From Acidovorax sp. Root219 (GTDB lineage Bacteria; Pseudomonadota; Gammaproteobacteria; Burkholderiales; Burkholderiaceae_C), in NCBI RefSeq assembly GCF_001428665.1, contig NZ_LMIJ01000008.1, forward strand, positions 171,717 to 230,850: a stretch of 59,134 nt of DNA. The letters are read 5' to 3'. Of this stretch, positions 10,643 through 17,896 are shown piece by piece. Made by a program: the position numbers and the translations under genes. Every line of letters begins with the position of its first letter. The first letter of the stretch is position 1. Under the pieces are notes generated by a model. It did no database searches and was not told the DNA's origin. It saw only the letters and a list, made by a program, of their open reading frames with translations.

Positions 10643-12100
10643 TCAGACTCCCCAGTGTGGAATGTGGTGGTTGCCCAGCGAGACAGCGACGTTCTTGGGC
10701 TCCAGGAACACCTCGTAGCTCCAGGTGCCGCCCTCGCGCCCCGTGCCGCTGCCCTTGGTGCCACCAAAGGGCTGGCGCAGGTCACGCACGTTCTGGCTGT
10801 TGACGAAGCACATGCCGGCCTCGATGCCTGCGGCCACGCGGTGGGCGCGGCCGATGTTCTCGGTCCACACGTAGCTCGACAGGCCGTATTCTGTGTCGTT
10901 GGCCAGGCGGATGGCCTCGGCCTCGTCCGCAAACGGGATCAGGCAGGCCACGGGGCCGAAGATCTCCTCCTGCGCGATCTTCATGCGGTTGTCCACGTCG
11001 GCGAACACGGTGGGCTGCACGAAGTTGCCCTTCTTCAAATGGGCCGGCAGGTCCGGCGCCTCCAGCCCGCCGCACAGCAGGGTGGCGCCTTCCTTGGGGC
11101 CCAGCTCGATGTAGCTGCGCACCTTGGCCAGGTGGGCCGGGCTGATCATGGGGCCGATGGTGGTCTTCTCGTCGAGCGGATCGCCCACCACGATGCGGCG
11201 GGCACGCGCCGCGAACTTCTCGGCGAAGTCGGCGTAGATCGACTTCTGCACCAGGATGCGCGAGCCCGCGGTGCAGCGCTCGCCGTTGTTGGAGAAGATC
11301 ATGAAGATTGCGGCATCGAGCGCGCGGTCCAGGTCCGCATCATCGAAGATGACGAAGGGGCTCTTGCCACCCAGCTCCATGCTGAACTTCTTGAGGCCGG
11401 CCGCCTGCACGATGCGGTTGCCCGTGGCGGTGGAGCCGGTGAACGAGATGGCGCGCACGTCGGGGTGGGCGCACAGCGGCTCGCCGGCCTCCTTGCCAAA
11501 GCCATGCACCACGTTGAGCACGCCGGCCGGGATGCCGGCTTCGAGCGCCAGTTGGCCCAGGCGCGCAGCGGTGAGCGGCGACAGCTCGCTCATCTTGAGC
11601 ACCGCCGTGTTGCCGAAGGCCAGCGCTGGCGCCACCTTCCAGGTCGAGGTCATGAAGGGCACGTTCCACGGCGAGATCAGCGCGCACACGCCCACGGGGT
11701 GGAACAGCGTGTAGTTCAGGTGTGTGGGCGTGGGGTAGGTGTGGCCGTCCACGCGGGTGCACATCTCGGCGAAGTAGTAGAAGTTGTCGGCGGCGCGCGG
11801 GATCAGCGCCTTGCCGGTTTGGGCGATGACCTGGCCGGTGTCGCGGGTCTCGGTGTTCGCGATCTGCGGTACCTCGGCAGCGATCAGGTCGCCGAGCTTG
11901 CGGACCAGCTTGGCGCGCTCGGGCGCGGGCAGGCCGGCCCAGGCGGGGAAGGCGTCTTTGGCGGCGGCCACGGCGGCGTTCACCTCGGCCGCGCCGCCGC
12001 TGGCCACCTCCGCCAGCACCTCCTGGGTGGCGGGGTTCACGGTCTCGAAGTAATCGCGTCCCGGCACGGCCTTGCCGGCGATCAGGTGTTCTATGCGCAT
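10643..12100 (-). CDS. hpaE: 5-carboxymethyl-2-hydroxymuconate semialdehyde dehydrogenase HpaE
   Basis: The protein has 485 residues and is a complete NAD(P)-dependent aldehyde dehydrogenase. The general base is E242 in MELGGKSP and the catalytic cysteine is C276 in NNGERCTAGSR; their 34-residue spacing is the family norm. It oxidises the ring-opened semialdehyde made by HpaD to 5-carboxymethyl-2-hydroxymuconate. The gene starts 32 bases after the hpaG2 stop and is followed 2 bases later by hpaD. Confidence 0.95.
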   Translation of the reverse strand: MRIEHLIAGKAVPGRDYFETVNPATQEVLAEVASGGAAEVNAAVAAAKDAFPAWAGLPAPERAKLVRKLGDLIAAEVPQIANTETRDTGQVIAQTGKALIPRAADNFYYFAEMCTRVDGHTYPTPTHLNYTLFHPVGVCALISPWNVPFMTSTWKVAPALAFGNTAVLKMSELSPLTAARLGQLALEAGIPAGVLNVVHGFGKEAGEPLCAHPDVRAISFTGSTATGNRIVQAAGLKKFSMELGGKSPFVIFDDADLDRALDAAIFMIFSNNGERCTAGSRILVQKSIYADFAEKFAARARRIVVGDPLDEKTTIGPMISPAHLAKVRSYIELGPKEGATLLCGGLEAPDLPAHLKKGNFVQPTVFADVDNRMKIAQEEIFGPVACLIPFADEAEAIRLANDTEYGLSSYVWTENIGRAHRVAAGIEAGMCFVNSQNVRDLRQPFGGTKGSGTGREGGTWSYEVFLEPKNVAVSLGNHHIPHWGV

Positions 12101-12132
12101 GGGATCAGTCTCCAGAATGTCAGTTGCAGGGC

Positions 12133-12900
12133 TCAGAGCCCGAAAGCCTCATCGCCCACGATGGTGTTCACCAAACGACCGATGCCGTCGATCTCGGTCA
12201 CCACCTCGTCGCCCACGTTGACGTTGACCACGCCCTCGGGCGTGCCGGTGAGGATCACGTCGCCCGCGCGCAGGGTCATGAAGCTGCTGAGGTAAGCGAT
12301 CAGTTCGGGGATGTCGTTGACCATATTGCCGGTGTGCCCCTGCTGGGTCACTTTGCCGTTGACCAGGGTGCGCAGAGTCAGGGCATGCGGATCGGGCACG
12401 TCCGCCGCGTCCACGAACCAGGGGCCGAGCACCGTGCAGGTGTCGCGGTTCTTCACGCGCAGGTTGGGGCGGTACCAGTTCTCCAGGTAGTCGCGGATGG
12501 CGTAGTCGTTGCACACGGTGTAGCCGGCCACGTGCTGCAGGGCATCGGCCTTGCTCACGTTGCGCGCGGTCTTGCCGATCACCACGGCCAGCTCGCACTC
12601 GTAGTGCATGAAGGCCACGCCTGCCGGGCGGCGCGTCTGGCCGCGGTGGCCGATCAGCGTGCCCGCGCTCTTGAGGAAGACCAGGGGCTCGTCCTTGGCG
12701 GTGACGGTCAGCTCGCCCGACAGCTCCTTGAGGTGGTCGGCATAGTTCAGGCCCAGCGCGATGATGGTGCCCACCTCGAAGGGTGGCAGCCAGACCACGG
12801 CGTCTTCTGCCACCACCCGGCCATCGGCCAGGCGGATCTTTTCTCCGTGGGGCATGGCCTCATGGATGGCGCCTGCGTAGGCAACCCTGGCCTCCTTCAT
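12133..12900 (-). CDS. hpaG2: HpaG2: homoprotocatechuate isomerase/decarboxylase subunit
   Basis: The protein has 255 residues from the ATG at 12900. It belongs to the fumarylacetoacetate hydrolase family, with the motifs LGLNYADHLKE, the metal-binding E-x-E region (HYECELAVVIGK), 'GYTVCNDYAIRDY' and 'LTGTPEGVVNVNVGDEV'. It corresponds to the C-terminal half of enterobacterial HpaG, which decarboxylates 5-oxopent-3-ene-1,2,5-tricarboxylate and isomerises the product. The ATG overlaps the hpaG1 stop (ATGA), so the two halves are translationally coupled separate proteins rather than a fusion. Confidence 0.93.
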   Translation of the reverse strand: MKEARVAYAGAIHEAMPHGEKIRLADGRVVAEDAVVWLPPFEVGTIIALGLNYADHLKELSGELTVTAKDEPLVFLKSAGTLIGHRGQTRRPAGVAFMHYECELAVVIGKTARNVSKADALQHVAGYTVCNDYAIRDYLENWYRPNLRVKNRDTCTVLGPWFVDAADVPDPHALTLRTLVNGKVTQQGHTGNMVNDIPELIAYLSSFMTLRAGDVILTGTPEGVVNVNVGDEVVTEIDGIGRLVNTIVGDEAFGL

Positions 12901-13613
12901 GGAAGAGCTCCTTCGGCAACGAAATGGTTGTCGAGCTGGCCCAGGCCGTCGATCTGGATACGGGTTCGCTGCCCGGCACGCACACGCGGCGCCCCGGCCG
13001 AGGCGCCCAGCAGCAGCACGTCGCCGGGCGAGAGGGTCATGAAGGCGCTGACCTCGGCCAGCAGCCGCGCCACAGGGCGAATGCGCTCGCCCGTGGTGGC
13101 CTGGTGCACCAGTGCACCGTCGACGTGGACCCGCACCGCGAGCGCATCGGGATCGTCGATCTCGCTGCGCGGCACCACGCGGGGGCCGATGGGGCAAAAG
13201 CCGTCACGCGCCTTGAAGCGGACCGAGGGGCGGTAGAACGAATCGTGCGGCACACTGATGTCGCCCACGATGGTGTAGCCAGCCACATGCTGCATCGCCT
13301 GCCCCTCGGGCACGCCGCAGGCGGTGCGGCCGATCACGATGCCCAGGCAGGCACCGACCTCCAGCTCCGGCGCATCCGCCGGGACCTCGATGGCATTGCC
13401 ATGCCCGGCCAGCGTGTTGCGCGGCTTGATGTACAGGACCGGTGCGAGCGGTGCTGCGTTGTAGGGCGGCTTGCTGGCGGCTGCCTCCATTGCAGCCAGG
13501 GCGGGTGCGTGGTTGAGCAGCACGCCATAGACCGCGCCGGACAGGCGAAAGGGCGCGACGTCGAACTCCATCCGGCACGGAGCGGCGTAAGGGGTCTGGT
13601 ACATTGCTAACAT
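12897..13613 (-). CDS. hpaG1: HpaG1: homoprotocatechuate isomerase/decarboxylase subunit
   Basis: The protein has 238 residues from the ATG at 13613 and is an FAH-family protein corresponding to the N-terminal half of HpaG (KPRNTLAGHG, GYTIVGDISVPHDSFYRP, 'LLGASAGAPRVRAGQ'). It is first in the hpa operon. No Shine-Dalgarno sequence precedes the ATG at 13613, the in-frame ATG at 13604 or the one at 13571. The best promoter (-35 TTGACT at 13649-13644, -10 TAAACT at 13625-13620) puts the transcript start at about 13613, on the first ATG, so the mRNA may be leaderless. The start codon lies inside the second HpaR-type operator. Confidence 0.9.
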   Translation of the reverse strand: MLAMYQTPYAAPCRMEFDVAPFRLSGAVYGVLLNHAPALAAMEAAASKPPYNAAPLAPVLYIKPRNTLAGHGNAIEVPADAPELEVGACLGIVIGRTACGVPEGQAMQHVAGYTIVGDISVPHDSFYRPSVRFKARDGFCPIGPRVVPRSEIDDPDALAVRVHVDGALVHQATTGERIRPVARLLAEVSAFMTLSPGDVLLLGASAGAPRVRAGQRTRIQIDGLGQLDNHFVAEGALP

Positions 13614-13621
13614 GTGAGTAG
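13604..13621. promoter_or_regulatory. HpaR-type operator O2 at the hpaG1 start
   Basis: The 18-base site TTGCTAACATGTGAGTAG is an imperfect palindrome centred on CATG. It shares the core CTAACATG with O1, exactly 23 bases away, about two helical turns. It covers the predicted hpaG1 transcription start and both candidate start codons, so bound HpaR would block RNA polymerase directly. HpaR as the binder is inferred from the adjacent gene. Confidence 0.65.
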
Positions 13622-13649
13622 TTTATTTACTAACATGCTAGTAAGTCAA
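13620..13649 (-). promoter_or_regulatory. hpaG1 operon promoter
   Basis: On the minus strand, TTGACT (13649-13644) and TAAACT (13625-13620) are separated by 18 bases. Operator O1 lies in that spacer and touches the -35. The expected start point, about 7 bases past the -10, is at 13613, which is the first base of an ATG. Confidence 0.55.
13627..13644. promoter_or_regulatory. HpaR-type operator O1 in the hpaG1 promoter spacer
   Basis: TTACTAACATGCTAGTAA is an 18-base near-perfect palindrome (one mismatched pair) centred on CATG. Its size and symmetry suit a dimeric MarR-family repressor. It fills the spacer of the hpaG1 promoter and lies about 100 bases upstream of hpaR, so it may also mediate autoregulation. 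Confidence 0.7.
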
Positions 13650-13741
13650 TCGCCCACCTGTTCCTTTTTCTCCGGGTTTGTACTGAGGGTTGCTGCAACT
13701 GCGGTGGCCCGCCCCACCGCTTTCAAGGATGATTCCGCCCA

Positions 13742-14209
13742 ATGTCCATGGATTCCCCATCTGCGCAACTGGTCCATCGCAACCTGCCGCTCTTGTTCCT
13801 GCAGGCGCGCGAGAGCGTCTTTGCGCGCTTTCGGCCCATTCTTCACACGGTCGGACTGACCGAGCAGCAGTGGCGCGTGGTGCGCGCCCTGCTCGACCAC
13901 GGGCCGCTGGAGCCGCGCCAGATCGGCGACATCTGCCGCCTGTCCAGCCCGAGCCTGGCCGGCATCCTGGCACGCATGGCGGACCTGGGCCTGGTGCTGC
14001 GCGAGCGGCTGGAGCATGACCAGCGCCGGGTGATGGTGTCGGTCACCCCGCAGGGCAAGGCATTGGCGGCGCAGCTCGCGCCCACCATCGAGGCGACCTA
14101 CCGCGCGCTGGAGGAAGAGATGGGCGTGGAATTCATCGCGCAGCTGTACGCCACGCTCGATGCGGTGATCGCGCGGCTCGGCGAAGCGCCTGCGGGCGAC
14201 GAGGGCTGA
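13742..14209 (+). CDS. hpaR: MarR-family repressor HpaR
   Basis: The protein has 155 residues from the ATG at 13742, with AAGGA upstream. It is a winged-helix MarR protein: recognition region around residues 45-100 ('GLTEQQWRVVRALLDHGPLEPRQIG', 'SSPSLAGILARMADLGLVLRER', wing 'DQRRVMVSVTPQGKAL'). HpaR homologues repress the hpa meta-cleavage operon until 4-hydroxy- or 3,4-dihydroxyphenylacetate binds. Its position, divergent from hpaG1 with two palindromes between them, supports that role here. Confidence 0.92.
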   Translation: MSMDSPSAQLVHRNLPLLFLQARESVFARFRPILHTVGLTEQQWRVVRALLDHGPLEPRQIGDICRLSSPSLAGILARMADLGLVLRERLEHDQRRVMVSVTPQGKALAAQLAPTIEATYRALEEEMGVEFIAQLYATLDAVIARLGEAPAGDEG

Positions 14210-14233
14210 AGACCGCGCGCGACTGCATGCAGT

Positions 14234-14266
14234 ACGGATGCCGCCCCGCCCCGAGGCGGCATCCGT
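14234..14266. terminator. Strong hairpin between convergent hpaR and lipase genes
   Basis: A perfect 12-base-pair stem (ACGGATGCCGCC at 14234-14245 with its complement at 14255-14266) closes a 9-base loop. It is followed by GGGG on one side and lies between two convergent genes, so it probably terminates both. There is no long T-run. Confidence 0.75.
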
Positions 14267-14273
14267 GGGGGGA

Positions 14274-15476
14274 TCAAAGATCCTGTGCCAGAGGCGCCAG
14301 CTGGCCCAGCATGAAGTTGATGAACGGCGGCACGCAGCCGATGTGGCTGGAGGGCACGGCGGTGCAGTCAGTCAGGGTCACGAGATCGCCGGCGCCCTGG
14401 GCGCGCATGGCCTGCAGCGTGGTGACCGAGCTGCCATAGGGCACAGTGATGTCGTCCCGGCCGTGGTACAGGCGCACGGGCACCTGCGGCTTCCAGTCGT
14501 GCACGCTGCTCACGCGCGCCACGGCCTGCACGTCGTCGGCCAGGAAGTTGTCGATGAACTGGTTGTCGAAGGTCACGTCGGCCTCATCGGGCAGCAGGGC
14601 TTTCAGCAGGGCGCGGCGCACCTCGCGCTGCACGCTGCCGCCCAGGTAGCGCAGGAAGCCGGGGTTGATCAGCGCGCCGAGCACAGGCTCGCGATCGCGC
14701 ACCACGTTCACCAAGCCATCGAGCGTGGCCTGCACGTTGTAGGGCCCAGCCCCCACCACCACCATGCGCAGGGCCTGGCGCTCGGGCGCCGTGCCGGCCT
14801 GCAAGGTGCGGTGGGCCGCCATGGTGGCGTAGCCGCCTTCGGAGTAGCCGGTGAGGAAGAGCTGGCCGTTGTCGGCCGCATTGCCCTGGCTGCGCCAGGT
14901 GCGCGCTGCCGTCAGCATGTCCAGCGTGGCCGCCGCCGTGGGGCCCGAGAGCAGGTAAGGATGCGCCACGCCCTTGGAAACGCCGTAGCCCACATAGTCC
15001 GGCGCCACGACGATGTAGCCCAGGGAAGCCATCACCACCGCGACCTCGGAACCCACCGCGTTGTTGCTGGGGGCTTCGGCGCTCGTGAAGATGGTGCCGT
15101 GCTGGTAGCCCAGCACCGGGCTTTTGGCGCCCAGCGCCTTGACGGGCACACTGACCAGGCCCGATGCGCGCACCTCCCGCCCCTGGGCGTCGGAGGTCAG
15201 GTACTCCAGCCGGTAGGAGGTGACGGAGTAGCGCGGCACGATGCCCTGCACCTTGGAGGCGTCCTTGGCGAGCGCCTCGGTGATCTGGGCCGGGGTGATG
15301 GTGTTCAGCAGCGCAGCCGATTTGAGGTCGCCTGCCGCAGCGATCGGCGGCGGCACCGTGGCGTCACCATCGCTTTTGTTGTCACCGCCACCGCAGGCGG
15401 TCAGCGCAATGGCCGCAGCCACCAGAATGCTGCGCGGCACGAGCGCAGGCCTTGCAAGGGTAGGAAATTGGAACAA
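14274..15476 (-). CDS. Secreted lipoprotein lipase/esterase (alpha/beta hydrolase)
   Basis: About 400 residues if translation starts at the TTG at 15476, which has AAGGCGG about 7 bases upstream; a GTG at 15545 would add 23 residues that do not look like a signal. The N-terminus is a lipoprotein signal: hydrophobic run, then a lipobox LTAC followed by GGGDNK. The body is an alpha/beta hydrolase resembling secretory lipases, with the nucleophile elbow GYSEGG (S212), the 'VVAPDYVGYG' strand before it and 'RLYHGRDDITVPY' carrying the likely acid. It probably hydrolyses esters in the periplasm or at the outer membrane. The substrate is unknown. Confidence 0.85.
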   Translation of the reverse strand: MFQFPTLARPALVPRSILVAAAIALTACGGGDNKSDGDATVPPPIAAAGDLKSAALLNTITPAQITEALAKDASKVQGIVPRYSVTSYRLEYLTSDAQGREVRASGLVSVPVKALGAKSPVLGYQHGTIFTSAEAPSNNAVGSEVAVVMASLGYIVVAPDYVGYGVSKGVAHPYLLSGPTAAATLDMLTAARTWRSQGNAADNGQLFLTGYSEGGYATMAAHRTLQAGTAPERQALRMVVVGAGPYNVQATLDGLVNVVRDREPVLGALINPGFLRYLGGSVQREVRRALLKALLPDEADVTFDNQFIDNFLADDVQAVARVSSVHDWKPQVPVRLYHGRDDITVPYGSSVTTLQAMRAQGAGDLVTLTDCTAVPSSHIGCVPPFINFMLGQLAPLAQDL

Positions 15477-15795
15477 GGTACCGCCTTCAGGTATGAGTTG
15501 TGAACGATGGTAAGCATGGCGGCGCGAATTCACGTCAGCCAACACGCCGTGGGGATGTCAGATTTTGTGTCCTGTGGGCAATGGCGTCGCCTGGGGAAAG
15601 TGCTTCGCGGCGGATTGGCCATAAAATCGGGGGTTGCCACTGCGCCGCCTGGCACTTTAGCTATTGTTTTTGAAACGCCCCGGCAGCGCCGATGCCCAGG
15701 CTGGTGCACACTGCAGGGCCTAAGAGCCTAGCCAAGCCCCTCGCTCCGTCGATTGGCGCCCCACAATGCCTTCCTTTTTGCCGACCTAAGCCTCC
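15477..15795. other. Intergenic region between lipase and Anbu genes
   Basis: This 319-base gap separates divergent genes and should hold both promoters. A TAAAAT -10-like hexamer at 15622-15627 has no good -35. Around 15655-15675 the stretch 'TAGCTATTGTTTTTGAAACG' resembles a degenerate copy of the short 'AGCTAT..TTTTGA(T)AGC' repeats often seen in Comamonadaceae intergenic DNA. That identification is from memory and weak. No small gene is seen. Confidence 0.35.
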
Positions 15796-16623
15796 ATGAC
15801 GTATTGCGTCGCCATCAAACTCAATGCCGGGCTGGTTTTCCTGTCCGATTCCCGCACCAATGCGGGCCTGGACCAGATCAGCTCGTTTCGCAAGATGATG
15901 CTGTACGAGAAGGCGGGCGACCGCTTCATGGTGCTGCTGTCCGCGGGCAACCTGTCCATCTCGCAATCGGTGCGTGAAATCCTGCAGACCGAGCAGATCA
16001 TCGACCGCGACGAGGAAGAGCCCATCACCATCTGGAATGCCAAGAGCATGTTCGACGCCGCGCGCGTGCTGGGTGCCGCCGTGCGCCATGTGCACGAGCG
16101 CGATGGCGCAGCGCTCAAGCGCTCGGGTGTGGACTTCAACGTGTCCATGGTCTTCGGCGGCCAGATCAAGGGCGAGGGCATGCGCCTGTTCCAGGTGTAT
16201 TCGGCCGGCAACTTCATCGAGGCCACGTCCGAGACGCCCTACTTCCAGGTCGGCGAGTCCAAATACGGCAAGCCCGTGCTGGACCGCGTGCTCACACCCG
16301 AAACCCCGCTGGACGAGGCCGCCAAATGCGCCCTGGTGTCCATGGACAGCACGCTCAAGTCCAACCTCTCGGTGGGCCTGCCGCTCGATCTGGTGGTGTA
16401 CGAGGTGGACCGCTTCGCCACCGACAAGATCATCTGCATCGACGAGCACAACCCCTATTTCCGCATGCTGCACGACAACTGGGGGCAGAAGCTGCGTGAG
16501 GTGTTCGACAGCATCGAGGACCCGGCCTGGGGCGGTGGCGACACGACCGTGCCCATCATGGTGAACCCGTCGCGCAGCAAGGCGCTCAAGAAGATCACCA
16601 ACCACTTGGACAAGCTCATCTGA
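15796..16623 (+). CDS. Anbu-type proteasome-like peptidase
   Basis: The protein has 275 residues. It starts MTYC, leaving Thr-2 as the N-terminal nucleophile after Met removal. The expected partners D18 (LSDSR) and K33 (SFRKMM) lie at proteasome-like spacing. The rest fits the Anbu (ancestral beta-subunit) family, bacterial Ntn-hydrolases that assemble into open helical or ring particles. Physiological substrates are unknown; some Anbu genes respond to nitrogen or oxidative stress. Anbu genes are usually next to transglutaminase, alpha-E and ATP-grasp genes. Here they are absent and the gene appears to be an orphan followed by an 87-bp repeat. Confidence 0.9.
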   Translation: MTYCVAIKLNAGLVFLSDSRTNAGLDQISSFRKMMLYEKAGDRFMVLLSAGNLSISQSVREILQTEQIIDRDEEEPITIWNAKSMFDAARVLGAAVRHVHERDGAALKRSGVDFNVSMVFGGQIKGEGMRLFQVYSAGNFIEATSETPYFQVGESKYGKPVLDRVLTPETPLDEAAKCALVSMDSTLKSNLSVGLPLDLVVYEVDRFATDKIICIDEHNPYFRMLHDNWGQKLREVFDSIEDPAWGGGDTTVPIMVNPSRSKALKKITNHLDKLI

Positions 16624-16659
16624 GAAGGTGAGAACGAATCCGCCATACCCGCTCATGCT

Positions 16660-16746
16660 GCGAAAACACGCCCGCTCGTCGTTGCAAATGCGCGCCATAG
16701 CCCGAGCTATGGCTGTGCTTTGCGCCTAGATCGAACGCGTTTTCGC
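16660..16746. repeat. 87-bp cruciform repeat, copy 1
   Basis: The outer arms are GCGAAAACACG (16660-16670) and CGCGTTTTCGC (16736-16746). The inner stem is GCAAA-(T)-GCGC-GCCATAGC, loop CCGA (16702-16705), then GCTATGGC-(T)-GTGC-TTTGC. Copy 2 at 57316-57402 has the same length and inner sequence but different, compensated outer arms. The only mismatch in the outer arm is A-C on this strand and becomes a U-G wobble in a minus-strand RNA. It lies just after the Anbu gene. It also creates spurious minus-strand frames containing a peptide like GAKHSHSSGYG. Confidence 0.85.
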
Positions 16747-16832
16747 AACCTGCTCGGGCACGTCGGATCCATTCCCACCTTCTGCGTGCCGGGCGCGCCT
16801 GCCGCCGTGCCCCCCCTCCCGTTTCCCCCTCT

Positions 16833-17651
16833 ATGCTCCCTATCGTCTTCTCGCACGCCAACAGCTTTCCTGCCGGCACGTACCGGCTTCTTTTCAAGCT
16901 CCTGCGCCAGCGCGGCTTCGACATCAGCGCGGTGGAGCGGTACGGACATGAGCCCGAGTACCCGGTCTCCAACAACTGGCCGCACCTGGTGCAGCACCTG
17001 GCGGATTTTGCGGGCCAGCAGGTGGAGCGCCTGGGGGAGCCGGTCTTTTTGGTGGGGCATTCGCTGGGCGGATTCCTGAGCGTGATGGCGGCGGCGCGCC
17101 ACCCGCACCTGGTGCGCGGCGTGCTGCTGATCGACTCGCCGCTGATCGGCGGCTGGCGCGCCAATGCGCTGGACGTGGCCAAGCGCACCCAGGTGGTGGG
17201 CTCCATCTCGCCCGGCAAGGTCAGCCGCCAGCGGCGCTTTTCCTGGGCCAGCAGCGACGAAGCGCTGGAGCACTTTCGCCGCAAGAAGGCCTTTGCGCGC
17301 TGGCACCCCGAGGTGCTGCAGGACTACATCACCCACGGCCTGGCCGACCAGGACGGCAAGCGCGTGCTGGGTTTCGACCGCGCGGTGGAGACCGCCATCT
17401 ACAACACCCTGCCCCACAACCTGGGCCGCTTGCTCAGCAGGCACCCTCTGCAGTGCCCCGCCGCCTTCATCGGCGGGCGCGATTCCGAAGAAATGAAGCA
17501 GGTGGGCATGGCCATGACGCTGCGCGTGACCGAAGGCCGCACCATGATGCTCGACGGCAGCCACCTCTTTCCCATGGAACAACCCCTGGCCACAGCCGCC
17601 GCCATCGAGGCCTCGCTGCTGAATCTGGCCGCCGTGGTCGCACACGGCTAA
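16833..17651 (+). CDS. Alpha/beta hydrolase
   Basis: The protein has 272 residues and begins directly with the first strand of the fold (PIVFSHANSFPAGTY, with the oxyanion-side His). The nucleophile elbow is GHSLGG (S77). A cap region covers residues 110-190. The C-terminal part gives the likely acid (GGRDSEE) and the catalytic His in GSHLFPME. It has no signal peptide and is probably cytosolic. The substrate cannot be read from the sequence. It is separated from the Anbu gene by the repeat, so co-transcription is uncertain. Confidence 0.88.
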   Translation: MLPIVFSHANSFPAGTYRLLFKLLRQRGFDISAVERYGHEPEYPVSNNWPHLVQHLADFAGQQVERLGEPVFLVGHSLGGFLSVMAAARHPHLVRGVLLIDSPLIGGWRANALDVAKRTQVVGSISPGKVSRQRRFSWASSDEALEHFRRKKAFARWHPEVLQDYITHGLADQDGKRVLGFDRAVETAIYNTLPHNLGRLLSRHPLQCPAAFIGGRDSEEMKQVGMAMTLRVTEGRTMMLDGSHLFPMEQPLATAAAIEASLLNLAAVVAHG

Positions 17652-17896
17652 GCCGCTGTACCGGCCTCCTGCACAGCCGGGAGCCGGGACCTTTTTGCAC
17701 ATGGAGCGTCCCCTGAATGGGGTGCGTTCCTAATCCTTCCTGTCTATTCACGGGTGCGCGCAATTGACGCCACAATGGTGAACCGAAAAATAGAGGGGGA
17801 AAAGCGCGCTGTTGGCGGATTCTCAGGACAAAAAAGCGGGGGATCTGTCGCAACAATCCCCTACACTGGGGTTTTGTAACAGCGTGTACACGTTTC

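Noticed and set aside
14238..15503. A 421-codon plus-strand frame opposite the lipase gene
   Set aside because: The lipase on the minus strand has a lipobox, a GYSEGG elbow and full-length family homology; the opposite frame has no features.
15655..15672. A TGGCAC hexamer upstream of the Anbu gene as a sigma-54 promoter
   Set aside because: The -12 element (TTGC) is missing at the required spacing.
15655..15675. A possible copy of a known Comamonadaceae short repeat
   Set aside because: Only one degenerate copy is visible and I recall the consensus only loosely, so it is kept as a remark and not called.
17764..17800. A TTGACG ... AAAATA promoter upstream of the CruF-like gene
   Set aside because: Spacing is 17 bases but the -10 matches only two positions, so I do not call it.
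17868..17893. A TGT...ACA palindrome resembling a CrtJ/PpsR operator before the CruF-like gene
   Set aside because: The spacer is 10 bases rather than the required 12, and no such regulator gene is in the window.
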